64,000 bases of DNA from an uncultured Amphritea sp. (GCF_937127095.1 NZ_CAKZLP010000034.1:1-64000), one strand, 5' to 3'. Counted from the stretch's first letter, positions 35,482-45,218 are shown. Translations and numbers: made by a program. The notes: generated by a model not told the origin, from the sequence alone.

Positions 35482-35931
35482 TTAAGCGTGGTTAATCTCA
35501 ACAGTGGCCGTAATAGAGTTTCTGATGAAACAATTTTTGTGTGCATTGGTATGGATCTTAGAAATTGTTTGCTGATCCGGCTGTTTATCACCTCCGAATA
35601 TCACGCTGGGGGAGAGAACGATCCGGGTAATTTCCATCCCCCCTTTGCCGTTCTTTTCAAGGTATCCCTCAGGAACGTCTGCATATGACTCAACATAGAA
35701 CCCCTGAAACTCTGCAATCGCCAGAAAAAACAGCATATGGCAACTGGACACGGCGCTCACCAGCATCTGCTCTGGATCTGCACAGTTCGAATCCCCCTTA
35801 AATTCCGTGGAAGCTGACACCTGAAGTTGCTGATCACCATTCAGGCTAACCTGATGGTTACGCGAGTAAGTCGCTGAATCTGAGGAGTGAGGTGTGCGCT
35901 GCCAGTTAATTTTTGCTTGATGTACAGACAT
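35482..35931 (-). CDS. OsmC/Ohr-family protein
   Basis: OsmC-family proteins reduce organic hydroperoxides through two cysteines. Both are here: VSSCHMLFFLAIAEFQG near residue 60 and AHKNCFIRNS near residue 130. NHQVSLNG and the ADPEQMLVSAVSSC segment are typical of the YhfA/OsmC-like group. It is the first gene of the unit that continues with the hydratase-like and ligase genes (25-nt gap). A protective role against reactive sulfur or peroxides during organosulfur breakdown is conceivable but not shown. Confidence 0.87.
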   Translation of the reverse strand: MSVHQAKINWQRTPHSSDSATYSRNHQVSLNGDQQLQVSASTEFKGDSNCADPEQMLVSAVSSCHMLFFLAIAEFQGFYVESYADVPEGYLEKNGKGGMEITRIVLSPSVIFGGDKQPDQQTISKIHTNAHKNCFIRNSITATVEINHA

Positions 35932-36386
35932 AACATAAGGTCTCTTTCTTGAATTTCTTTAAACCCACTTTAGGAAAAGCGCATACCCGTGTAAAACGAT
36001 GTTTCCTAATCGAAACACTTAGCAAAACTAACCCAGCATCGTATTAAATAAGATTGATAACCTCATAAATCTAAGGCCTGAGACTAATCAACATTCTGTT
36101 TCTGCATTACAAAATCTAAATAAAATAGATAGAACTCATCGTTTTACCGATGACTCTAATCACGTTAAGGTCACTTAGAAATCGATGACGGTTAGCGTTT
36201 CCAGATAGCTGAACAAATAAGTCAAAGAGAAACAGACTGAAAGGAACATAGAACTGAATTGACCGTTATTCGACATGACAGGAGTGGCTGGAATTTTTCC
36301 GCCCAATGAACAACAACCTTTACCTACTTTATCACTCCCCATTCTCACCGATTGCGTGACAATAGGGTCAATGGAGCACACCAGGC
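35932..36386. other. Divergent intergenic stretch, osmC to Lpd-like gene
   Basis: A 455-nt AT-rich region that should hold promoters for both flanking genes. I found no clear hairpin, dyad or reading frame with coding character. An open frame at 36175-36414 on the minus strand overlaps the start of the flavoprotein gene and looks spurious. Confidence 0.45.
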
Positions 36387-37766
36387 ATGAAACACATCGA
36401 CGTAGACTACGCAATCATTGGCGCAGGAACAGCAGGCCTGGGGGCCTACTCCAAAATAAGCCGTCAAACGGACAGTCTGGTGATGATTCAGGATGGGCCT
36501 TACGGCACCACCTGCGCACGTGTAGGCTGTATGCCAAGCAAGCTTCTGATCACCGCTGCTGAATATGCTCACCATATTGAAACCAGCGACTTTTTTGGGG
36601 TTAACACAACCGGAGCGGTGGATGGTCAGAAGGTCATGGAACGACTGCGCCGGGAGCGGGATCATCGGTTTGTCGCGCGCAACCTTAGTTATGTCGAGAA
36701 AATTCCGGCGCATCACAAGATCGAAGGCCGGGCGACCTTTATCGGTCCGGGTCACCTCATGGTTGGCGAGGATATATCCATCAGAGCAAAGAAAATCATT
36801 CTTGCCTGCGGCTCAAGGCCCGTCATCGATGATGTATTCCAACCCATTATCTCACGGGTGTTCACCAGCGATACCATTTTCGAGATAACCGATCTACCGC
36901 GCTCAGTGGCGGTCATTGGTCTGGGTGTCATCGCCCTGGAACTCGGGCAGGCACTCCATCGACTGGGGGTTGATACCACACTCTATGGACGGTCGGGTTC
37001 AATCGGCAGTCTAACCCATCCGGTTATGAAAAAAGAAACCCTGCAGATCTTCAGCAAAGAACTGGAGATCTATCCCAGCGGAGCCGTGGAGAAAACATGG
37101 AAAGATGAAGACGGAGCGTGGATTCAGTACAGGGAGTCGAGTGGTGAAACAGTGACCCGGGTATACGACCGGGTTCTGGTAGCCGCAGGCAGGACACCGA
37201 ATATTGATCGCCTTAACCTTCAGGCCGCGGGCGTTGAATACTCGGCGGACGGCACTATGCCGTTCGACCCTGAAACCCTGACCTACCCCGGCCATCCCAT
37301 TTTCATTGCCGGCGATGCCACCGACATTCTGCCCGTCTGGCATGAGGCCTACGATGAGGGACGCATCGCCGCTGATAATGCACTGAACTACCCAAAGACC
37401 GTGGATATCAAACGCAAAACACCACTGATGATATATTTTACTGACCCTCAGATAGCAATCGTTGGACAGACATATCAACAGTTACAAGACCAGGAGATTG
37501 TCATCGGCGAACTCACATTTGATAGCCCGCGACATATCGTCTGGAATAAAGTCGATGGGCGCATTCAAGTGTATCTGGACGCACGAACCGGCACCATCCT
37601 TGGGGCGGAGTTGCTCGGTTATCAGGCTGAGCATCTGGCACATATACTAGCACTGGCCATCACCCACCAAATGACCGCCGATCAGGTACTGGAGATGCCT
37701 ATCTACCACCCCAGCGCTGAAGAACTCTTACGCGATGTCTTAATTGATGCGCAGAAAAAACGTTAA
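36387..37766 (+). CDS. Dihydrolipoyl dehydrogenase-like flavoprotein
   Basis: A pyridine-nucleotide disulfide oxidoreductase of 459 residues. The FAD loop is IIGAGTAGLGAY, the redox-active disulfide is CARVGCMPSKLL (Cys-x4-Cys), the NAD loop is VIGLGVIALELGQ, FIAGDATD binds FAD, and the C-terminal His-Glu pair sits in YHPSAEELLRD. This is the Lpd family. The redox motif and catalytic dyad suggest it is active. No E2 or GcvH partner gene is nearby, so the lipoyl-protein substrate is unknown. It is divergent from the osmC-ligase operon. GGAG lies 10 nt before the ATG. Confidence 0.87.
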   Translation: MKHIDVDYAIIGAGTAGLGAYSKISRQTDSLVMIQDGPYGTTCARVGCMPSKLLITAAEYAHHIETSDFFGVNTTGAVDGQKVMERLRRERDHRFVARNLSYVEKIPAHHKIEGRATFIGPGHLMVGEDISIRAKKIILACGSRPVIDDVFQPIISRVFTSDTIFEITDLPRSVAVIGLGVIALELGQALHRLGVDTTLYGRSGSIGSLTHPVMKKETLQIFSKELEIYPSGAVEKTWKDEDGAWIQYRESSGETVTRVYDRVLVAAGRTPNIDRLNLQAAGVEYSADGTMPFDPETLTYPGHPIFIAGDATDILPVWHEAYDEGRIAADNALNYPKTVDIKRKTPLMIYFTDPQIAIVGQTYQQLQDQEIVIGELTFDSPRHIVWNKVDGRIQVYLDARTGTILGAELLGYQAEHLAHILALAITHQMTADQVLEMPIYHPSAEELLRDVLIDAQKKR

Positions 37767-37841
37767 CCAGGAGCTGCCAGGTTTTCTCCGCTTTAGGGTA
37801 GATTCTGAAGCGGTTAGCACAGAAAGCACAGAGGCAAAGCG

Positions 37842-37888
37842 ATATCTACTTTCGATAAGCTGCAGAATGAATACTTGAAAGTAGATAT
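37842..37888. repeat. 12-bp inverted repeat downstream of the Lpd-like gene
   Basis: ATATCTACTTTC (37842-37853) and GAAAGTAGATAT (37877-37888) with a 23-nt spacer. No T tract follows. It could be an mRNA 3' stem or a protein site. Confidence 0.5.
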
Positions 37889-38060
37889 TGAAAGTCTGAT
37901 AGATGGAAAGACGCGTTCGCACACAATAACGCAGATTCCCGTTTAACTCCGTAGCAATCCTCCAATCGCGCTATGCAAAGTGGGTCGGGGCCGATCCTGT
38001 AACGACTGAAACTGCTGTAAACAAGGGACTTTGTGACATCCCGGTTATATGCTCAAGCGG

Positions 38061-38612
38061 CTATAAATCAAACCACTCTCCACAACTCTCAACGCCGAAC
38101 TGGCCATTTCGCTCCATTGCAATCTCAGCCAGCTGGTAAAATACATTGCGGTTTAAGCGCCCTTCCATACCATACCGCACCATCAGGTAGGGTGACGGCT
38201 CTCCGGTTTGAGAGTCAGCTTCAACCCGTAGCGGGTGCTCAGCGGACGCGATGACAACATCATCGGTTGATGAGGTAAACACCAGTTCCTGACCCTGTTC
38301 GCCCTGACGAACCTCAAGAGCGGTAAAAAAGAAAGGCACATCCTCAACCTGTATCCCCACTTTCTCGACCGGTGTTACCAGAAAATAGTTATCGCCTTCA
38401 CGCCATAAAATAGACGAAAACAGGGTCACCATAGCAGGCCGCTTGATCTCGCCACCCTCATGTATCCAGCGCCCATCCCGCTTGATCTGTATATCCAGAT
38501 CACCACAAAAGTCGGGTTTCCAGAGATGAACCGGGGGAGCTTTTCGCCCCTCTTTACCGTCTGTTTCCAGCTGTTGCTGAATCGATTTAAGATCTGTTTT
38601 GTTTTCGCTCAC
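38061..38612 (-). CDS. DUF1285 domain-containing protein
   Basis: A 183-residue protein of a family common in Proteobacteria and of unknown function. Recognisable blocks are PPVHLWKPDFCGDLDIQIKRDGRWIHEGG near residues 26-55, RPAMVTLFSSILWREGD and the C-terminal LMVRYGMEGRLNRNVFYQLAE. It has no signal peptide or membrane segment. The start is GTG with GGGG upstream at suitable spacing. It is a single gene, convergent with the flavoprotein gene and divergent from the second metF-like gene. Confidence 0.85.
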   Translation of the reverse strand: MSENKTDLKSIQQQLETDGKEGRKAPPVHLWKPDFCGDLDIQIKRDGRWIHEGGEIKRPAMVTLFSSILWREGDNYFLVTPVEKVGIQVEDVPFFFTALEVRQGEQGQELVFTSSTDDVVIASAEHPLRVEADSQTGEPSPYLMVRYGMEGRLNRNVFYQLAEIAMERNGQFGVESCGEWFDL

Positions 38613-38817
38613 GGCCTACCCCTAACTCTCTGACACACGGTTAACTCTATTGTATTTCAGCTGACATTAAATCGGCTCATATTGTCTGCAAAAAATTTCA
38701 CCTTATAACCTAAACACATGAAAGCAATTCATTGTTAGAATAGATCGTACTTAAACACCAGTACTTACCGTCAAATCAAAGACGCATAACTGTTTAAACA
38801 CATTTACGGATACTCAG

Positions 38818-39780
38818 ATGATCGACTCACGACTAAAACAGAAATTCGCCGACCCAAAGCGCGGCGTCTATTTTATTGGCACCACTCCGCCGAAGTCTTC
38901 TGTTTCTATGGAGCAACTGTCTGAGATTGGCGATAAGTTACTGGAGCGTCTGCAACAGATCGATTATGACGGTGTGGTTGTCTATGACATTCAGGATGAA
39001 AGCAGCCGCATCGATAAGCCACGCCCGTTCCCCTTTATGAATACCCATGACCCACGGGATTATTCAGCCATTCTGCGGGAGAAGTCCGGTCGCCCGGTGA
39101 TCACCTATAAAAGCGTTTCCCAGCGAAATGAGGATGACTTCAATGAATGGCTGGACCACGCCTGGTGCCCCCATGGGATTCGCGATATCGTTCTGGTCGG
39201 CAGCCCCTCGTCAGACGGCGATATTAAACTGACGCTGCCGCAAGCCTATAAAACACTCAAAGATCACAGCCTCAATTTCAACTTAGGGGGTGTCACTATT
39301 GCCGAGCGCCATGCCAGTAAAGGCAATGAACACCTGCGCCTGCTGGAAAAAAGTGCACAAGGCTGCGAATTCTTTGTCTCTCAGGCTGTCTACAACCCGC
39401 AGGCCACTATCGACCTGTTAAGCTCCTATGCCCGGGAGTGCAAGGAACGGGGTGTCGCACCGAAACGGATTATCCTCACCTTCTCTCCCTGCGGCAGTGC
39501 CAAGACACTGGAGTTTATGGAGTGGCTGGGCATCTCGGTCCCCCAGGCAACCTGCCACCGGATTCTGGACGCCAATAATCCGCTGGGAGAATCAATCCGC
39601 ATCTGCCGCAACAACCTGGATCAGATCCTGGAAGCCTGCGGTAGCCTGGGTATCCCTCTGGGGTTGAATATTGAGAGTCTGACCAATCGCAAAGAGGAGA
39701 TCGATGCCGCCATCCGGTTGTACAAACTTCTCAAGGCAACGCTGGATCTCAAGCTGGCAGAGCTTGAGACAAACGGCTAA
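38818..39780 (+). CDS. Second methylenetetrahydrofolate reductase-like protein
   Basis: A 320-residue TIM-barrel protein that follows the MetF superfamily order: YFIGTTPPKS at the start, VVYDIQDE with its acidic pair, PVITYKSVSQRN, IVLVGSPSSDGD, GGVTIAERH (in place of GVALRGD and AAYPE segments), and ESCEFFVSQAVYNPQ-like CEFFVSQAVYN. It is distinct from the MetF-like protein at 29006 and also from standard MetF. Whether it reduces methylene-THF is uncertain. GGAT with good spacing precedes the ATG. It is the last ordinary gene before the CRISPR region. Confidence 0.7.
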   Translation: MIDSRLKQKFADPKRGVYFIGTTPPKSSVSMEQLSEIGDKLLERLQQIDYDGVVVYDIQDESSRIDKPRPFPFMNTHDPRDYSAILREKSGRPVITYKSVSQRNEDDFNEWLDHAWCPHGIRDIVLVGSPSSDGDIKLTLPQAYKTLKDHSLNFNLGGVTIAERHASKGNEHLRLLEKSAQGCEFFVSQAVYNPQATIDLLSSYARECKERGVAPKRIILTFSPCGSAKTLEFMEWLGISVPQATCHRILDANNPLGESIRICRNNLDQILEACGSLGIPLGLNIESLTNRKEEIDAAIRLYKLLKATLDLKLAELETNG

Positions 39781-40002
39781 ACCGGTCACTTAAAACAAAT
39801 AAGGTCGCGTAAATGTAGCTTTCAGGCCCTTATCCAGTATTAGATTGTAGAGATTAAGTGACTGCAATCAATGGGCTTTTAAGCAGGAACAGGCCCTGAC
39901 TTAGCGGCTGACACACGCTCAAGCCCCCTTAAAAAAATCGCTTGATTTCTAAAACACTGTAGGAGCCCTTTCCAAGCGCGATTGGGGGGCTGTATAAGTC
40001 AG
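39781..40002. other. Intergenic stretch before the KilA-N remnant
   Basis: No gene, terminator or repeat was recognised. It marks the transition from chromosomal genes to the CRISPR island. Confidence 0.45.
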
Positions 40003-40405
40003 GTAATTTACTTTTTCCAGGTTGCGCCTAATATCCCAGCCGAGCTGTTCAAACTCCTGCTCTGTTAAGCGTTGAAACTCTTTAATGAGTTAAAGTTTGA
40101 ATTCAACGGATATACAACTGGCAAATTCAAACGCGATATCTTTTTGAGCGTAGGTGCCGCCGTAACGCCCCGCTTGAGAAATAATACCGATGGCGCCGGT
40201 GGTTTGTATCCATTGTTTCGGCGTTAAGGTGAAGCTATTAAGCACCGCCTCTTTTTTAAAGTCTTCGAATTCGAGGACTTTAAAATCCGGATTGTTAAGC
40301 TGCTCCAAAATCCCTAAAAACTCGACAGTATTTATGTTTAGTATCCAGTTTCCAATGATATGAACAGCTTGATCACTGCACTTTTTTGGCGATATAGGAA
40401 ATAGT
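40003..40405 (-). pseudogene. KilA-N domain gene remnant
   Basis: Translating the minus strand from the CRISPR boundary gives a KilA-N domain in one frame: IAKKCSDQ, then NWILNINTVEFLGILEQLNNPDF, SFTLTPKQWIQTTGAIGIISQAGRYGG, KDIAFEFAS and, after an in-frame TAA, LIKEFQRL. Similarity continues to ...RRNLEKVNY at about 40003 and then stops. The TAA replaces the usual Tyr after FKL. The 5' end is missing and homology begins two nucleotides from the terminal CRISPR repeat. KilA-N is typical of phage and mobile-element DNA-binding proteins. The gene is truncated at both ends and interrupted, hence a pseudogene. Confidence 0.8.
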
Positions 40406-40407
40406 GC

Positions 40408-43400
40408 TTTCTAAGCTGCCTGTTCGGCAGTGAACCAAACCGCCGGGGATCTGTTCGCCGCCGAACTTTTCTAAGCTGCCTATTCGGCAGTGAACAGGGA
40501 GTGACGACACCGCGCCCCGGATATCATTTTCTAAGCTGCCTATTCGGCAGTGAACCCTCTAGTACAGCGATTCTGCCTGCCACTGCTTTTCTAAGCTGCC
40601 TATTCGGCAGTGAACCAATCGTGGGATAAACTGTATTCTCATCAAACTTTCTAAGCTGCCTATTCGGCAGTGAACGGCGAAATTGAGTGGAGGGAGAAGC
40701 GAGTAAATTTCTAAGCTGCCTATTCGGCAGTGAACCATAGCAGACAGAAAGCCTTTATTGTCTAAAATTTCTAAGCTGCCTATTCGGCAGTGAACTTAAC
40801 CAAAATCAGACCAAAATCAGACCGAGTTTTCTAAGCTGCCTATTCGGCAGTGAACTGCTAAAACGAATAGCCATACTTTCATAGTTATTTCTAAGCTGCC
40901 TATTCGGCAGTGAACTTACAGTCTGAAAATATACTCACAATAGGCATTTTCTAAGCTGCCTATTCGGCAGTGAACGTTACCGGTTGAAAGCCAGCCTTTA
41001 ACAAGTATTTCTAAGCTGCCTATTCGGCAGTGAACATTGGTCGCAAATCAAGCGGTAACGCTGATTTTTTCTAAGCTGCCTATTCGGCAGTGAACGTTTC
41101 ATGGTTTTACGCATAAGCCTTTATCGCTTTCTAAGCTGCCTATTCGGCAGTGAACTCGGAATAACCGGCGGAACAGTGGTTTCGAGTTTTCTAAGCTGCC
41201 TATTCGGCAGTGAACGAGACAGACGAAAATGATGATCAGGACAGATTTTTCTAAGCTGCCTATTCGGCAGTGAACGTGACCGGGTTACCACTGCGCTGAC
41301 GTTACCGTTTCTAAGCTGCCTATTCGGCAGTGAACGGCATTGGCGTGTTTGCTGTAGCTGCTGGTCTTTTCTAAGCTGCCTATTCGGCAGTGAACGTATA
41401 GGGTTTTTCTGTAATCGCGCATCATCATTTCTAAGCTGCCTATTCGGCAGTGAACTTCTTCGCTAAACCCCATGCGCTCGGCAGTCATTTCTAAGCTGCC
41501 TATTCGGCAGTGAACCTTCCTTCGGCACCCGAACCCGCTGTTTTTGCTTTCTAAGCTGCCTATTCGGCAGTGAACACCTTCTGCAACACTTTCCCTATCT
41601 TTTTACGTTTCTAAGCTGCCTATTCGGCAGTGAACCAAAGAAAAACCCGGAACAGTCCGGGTTGGTTTTTCTAAGCTGCCTATTCGGCAGTGAACTCGCA
41701 ACGGCAAGGGCTGGTCGCGCTATTGATTTTCTAAGCTGCCTATTCGGCAGTGAACTAATGACGGTATTGACGAATGAACAGTTTTTATTTCTAAGCTGCC
41801 TATTCGGCAGTGAACTTACTAAAATCATATTCAACGTCAACAATACTTTTCTAAGCTGCCTATTCGGCAGTGAACCGATGTATGAGGCAGATCGCCGGGC
41901 AGATGAGTTTCTAAGCTGCCTATTCGGCAGTGAACATACAGCCGTAACTTAGCCGGTAACTTTAACCTTTCTAAGCTGCCTATTCGGCAGTGAACTTCTC
42001 AATCGAAGTAAAGATTAATGCGGCGGCTTTCTAAGCTGCCTATTCGGCAGTGAACAGAACAAGAAGCGCAGCAATTGCAGCAATACCTTTCTAAGCTGCC
42101 TATTCGGCAGTGAACCGGAATTTGCACAAATCGCTGTGCAGTGAAGATTTCTAAGCTGCCTATTCGGCAGTGAACTATCGGCGTATTCGTGGTGGTGCCG
42201 ATTGACTTTTCTAAGCTGCCTATTCGGCAGTGAACTCAATCCAGCAATATGGCGAAGTCTCTAATGATTTCTAAGCTGCCTATTCGGCAGTGAACATGAC
42301 GTTATCTACAACCGAAGACCCACAGCGTTTCTAAGCTGCCTATTCGGCAGTGAACACTGGGATTATGTCGGGCATATGGTTGCAGTATTTCTAAGCTGCC
42401 TATTCGGCAGTGAACGACCAGCCCAGTTCTCAACCGTCACGCGAATATTTCTAAGCTGCCTATTCGGCAGTGAACAGTTTGGTGCTTACGGGGCGACATA
42501 TTCACTTTTTCTAAGCTGCCTATTCGGCAGTGAACTACGCAACTGATTTGATTTACAAGTACATGCATTTCTAAGCTGCCTATTCGGCAGTGAACGTGTC
42601 CCTTATATCCTGTAACGTGTTTTCACGGTTTCTAAGCTGCCTATTCGGCAGTGAACTAGGCATTAGAAAGACCTCGTTGTTTCTTCACTTTCTAAGCTGC
42701 CTATTCGGCAGTGAACTCTAAGGTCTCTGGGATCCTATATAAGGCGCATTTCTAAGCTGCCTATTCGGCAGTGAACCCCTTCTGACGACTGGGCAATCAT
42801 CTCTGAGCTTTCTAAGCTGCCTATTCGGCAGTGAACGATATCAAAGAGAAATTCGATGTTGATATCATTTTCTAAGCTGCCTATTCGGCAGTGAACTGAT
42901 CATGGCTTTGTAGATGTCATCCAGGAATTTTCTAAGCTGCCTATTCGGCAGTGAACTCTAACGTTACACTCTCCAAACGCCCAATCAATTTCTAAGCTGC
43001 CTATTCGGCAGTGAACACGTAAAAAAATTACGGCCCCTACGCCACATCTTTCTAAGCTGCCTATTCGGCAGTGAACAATTACCGGAACAACTATATTTTT
43101 TTATTGAATTTCTAAGCTGCCTATTCGGCAGTGAACCTACATGATGAACCTGATAAAAAGGCCCATAATTTCTAAGCTGCCTATTCGGCAGTGAACTTCC
43201 CGTTCTGATGAACTGCGAAAAGTGTAAATTTCTAAGCTGCCTATTCGGCAGTGAACAGGCAATTGATTCAGGGGTAAAGGCGGTTGGTTTTCTAAGCTGC
43301 CTATTCGGCAGTGAACACACAGAACGCGGATGGCGAAGAAGTTACTCATTTCTAAGCTGCCTATTCGGCAGTGAACTTCACAAAAAATATTCACATCAAC

Positions 43401-44516
43401 CAATTTAATTTCTAAGCTGCCTATTCGGCAGTGAACTTCAGCAGACATAAAAAAACCCGGGTCATGGATTTCTAAGCTGCCTATTCGGCAGTGAACTTCC
43501 GCTCACATATTTTAAAGATTTCACCCATTTTCTAAGCTGCCTATTCGGCAGTGAACTGCCAGCCAGGAATCTGTCCAAGGGCTTTGATTTTCTAAGCTGC
43601 CTATTCGGCAGTGAACTTAATGAATCATTCACATATAACCGAAGCTTATTTCTAAGCTGCCTATTCGGCAGTGAACAAACCCGGCCACTGAGCCGGGTTT
43701 TTTAACATTTTCTAAGCTGCCTATTCGGCAGTGAACATTCTTCAACACCCTTTTGTCTAGCTCTGGCCTTTCTAAGCTGCCTATTCGGCAGTGAACGCCT
43801 TTGTTCAGCAGTTGCTCAGCTTATGGGATTTCTAAGCTGCCTATTCGGCAGTGAACATAAATCTGGGTTTAAAATTCCATCTGGTTTGTTTCTAAGCTGC
43901 CTATTCGGCAGTGAACATACTACTATTCAACACAGGTTGAACTTCTCATTTCTAAGCTGCCTATTCGGCAGTGAACCGTTTACATTATCAGTATCTGACG
44001 GACAGTCATTTCTAAGCTGCCTATTCGGCAGTGAACTCACTACAAGAGTACGTAGAAAACGCGCTAATTTTCTAAGCTGCCTATTCGGCAGTGAACGACC
44101 AGCCCAGTTCTCAACCGTCACGCGAATATTTCTAAGCTGCCTATTCGGCAGTGAACAAAGCCGTTGCGCAGTTGGAAAAGGGGCAGCGTTTCTAAGCTGC
44201 CTATTCGGCAGTGAACAGCTCAGAACGCCGAATCTCTGGATTTGAGGTTTTCTAAGCTGCCTATTCGGCAGTGAACAGGGCGACCGCACAGTGATGGAGT
44301 TTATTTATTTTCTAAGCTGCCTATTCGGCAGTGAACCGTTCGTATCTGCGGGGTGAACAAACCTATCCTTTCTAAGCTGCCTATTCGGCAGTGAACTTTT
44401 AACCGACGTTTATTCAGTTGTCCATGTATTTCTAAGCTGCCTATTCGGCAGTGAACTTTATGATGTCTACTCTGATGATACTCAGATATTTCTAAGCTGC
44501 CTATTCGGCAGTGAAC
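40408..44516 (-). CRISPR. Type I-F CRISPR array, 69 repeats and 68 spacers
   Basis: The 28-nt repeat reads, in the transcribed minus-strand sense, GTTCACTGCCGAATAGGCAG followed by CTTAGAAA, the standard I-F form with a CTGCC/GGCAG hairpin. Repeats recur every 60 bp from 40408. One 33-nt spacer at 42596-42628 shifts the register, and all others are 32 nt. Sixty-eight repeats appear identical. The leader-distal one (40408-40435) has one change in the hairpin loop (GAACA in place of GAATA), as expected for the oldest end. The leader and cas genes lie at the high-coordinate side. Spacer 34 and spacer 62 (counted from 40436) are identical. Confidence 0.98.
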
Positions 44517-44646
44517 TGAAGTATAACGCAGAAAAAAATAGCTGCATCAAACACTTAACCCGATATTAGTAAAAATACCAATGATTTTAGTGTTTTCTGC
44601 AACTATCTGTTTTTCAACAAATTTTTAAAGAGCCAAAAATAAAGGG
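44517..44646 (-). promoter_or_regulatory. CRISPR leader
   Basis: A 130-nt AT-rich segment between csy4 and the first repeat, without coding frame, is the expected position for promoter and integration signals. An IHF-like site, CATCAA-ACAC-TTA (44545-44557), matches 12 of 13 positions of WATCAANNNNTTR and starts 29 bp from the first repeat. IHF bending in the leader is needed for spacer integration in type I-E and I-F systems. Confidence 0.75.
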
Positions 44647-45213
44647 TTAAAACCAGGGTACGGTGCCGCCTTTAGACAGGCCGTAAGCATTGAACTCACC
44701 TTCAACCGCTTTACCCTGCATCACCTGTTCTATAAACAACATGAACTTTGCCTGCCCCGTGGTATAGCTTTTCAGCGTAACGTGGGGACAGTTCTGAGGT
44801 TGTCGATACTGTGCGAATATCGCTTCCTCTAACTCTGCTGTCCATGTTCCTCGTGCTTTATGCCTTTTAATCAGTCGCCTGATGTCGCTTTCGCCCTTTA
44901 CGTGCTTACGTCGATACAAGGAATACCCTTTCACCTTTTCGGGAACCGGAAAGACATCGGTTATCAAGGCGTAGTTAGACAGCACAGAATCATCGCGAGC
45001 CTGATCACACAGTCGTTGTATGTCCTCAGATGAGCCATGCAGGCGTAAGATTCCACCTAATGCCCTCGCCTGACCATAGGCCGGGAAACTAATTCCTACA
45101 CGCCCTTCATAGGCTGGCAGTAAGCCATGCAGCGCTTGCATTAGCTGCGCTACGATGGCGGATTGCAGCAACTCGGGATCAGGGATGGCTTTTATTTCAA
45201 AATAGCTATCCAT
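44647..45213 (-). CDS. csy4: Cas6f/Csy4 CRISPR RNA endonuclease
   Basis: Csy4 cuts the pre-crRNA at the base of the repeat hairpin and stays bound to the crRNA 3' end in the Csy complex. The protein starts with MDSYFEIKAIPDPE, has the catalytic His29 (QALHGLLP), the active-site serine at 149 (TLKSYTTGQ) and the family-ending AYGLSKGGTVPWF. It also has an arginine-rich helix around DIRRLIKRHKARG that would bind the hairpin. The 188 residues equal the usual length. AAGGA precedes the ATG, 5 nt after the csy3 stop. Confidence 0.97.
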   Translation of the reverse strand: MDSYFEIKAIPDPELLQSAIVAQLMQALHGLLPAYEGRVGISFPAYGQARALGGILRLHGSSEDIQRLCDQARDDSVLSNYALITDVFPVPEKVKGYSLYRRKHVKGESDIRRLIKRHKARGTWTAELEEAIFAQYRQPQNCPHVTLKSYTTGQAKFMLFIEQVMQGKAVEGEFNAYGLSKGGTVPWF

Positions 45214-45218
45214 AGTCG

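Noticed and set aside
36175..36414. 79-codon minus-strand frame overlapping the start of the Lpd-like gene
   Set aside because: No ribosome site, no family pattern, and it overlaps an unmistakable gene on the other strand.
36387..37766. Lpd-like gene as the L protein of a glycine cleavage system together with the GcvT-like genes
   Set aside because: No gcvH or gcvP is present, and the GcvT-like proteins look closer to DmdA. The link is therefore not supported.
41285..44289. Open reading frames with repeated LPNRQLR, HCRIGSLE or LSCLFGSE peptides
   Set aside because: They are translations of CRISPR repeats in different frames and are not proteins.
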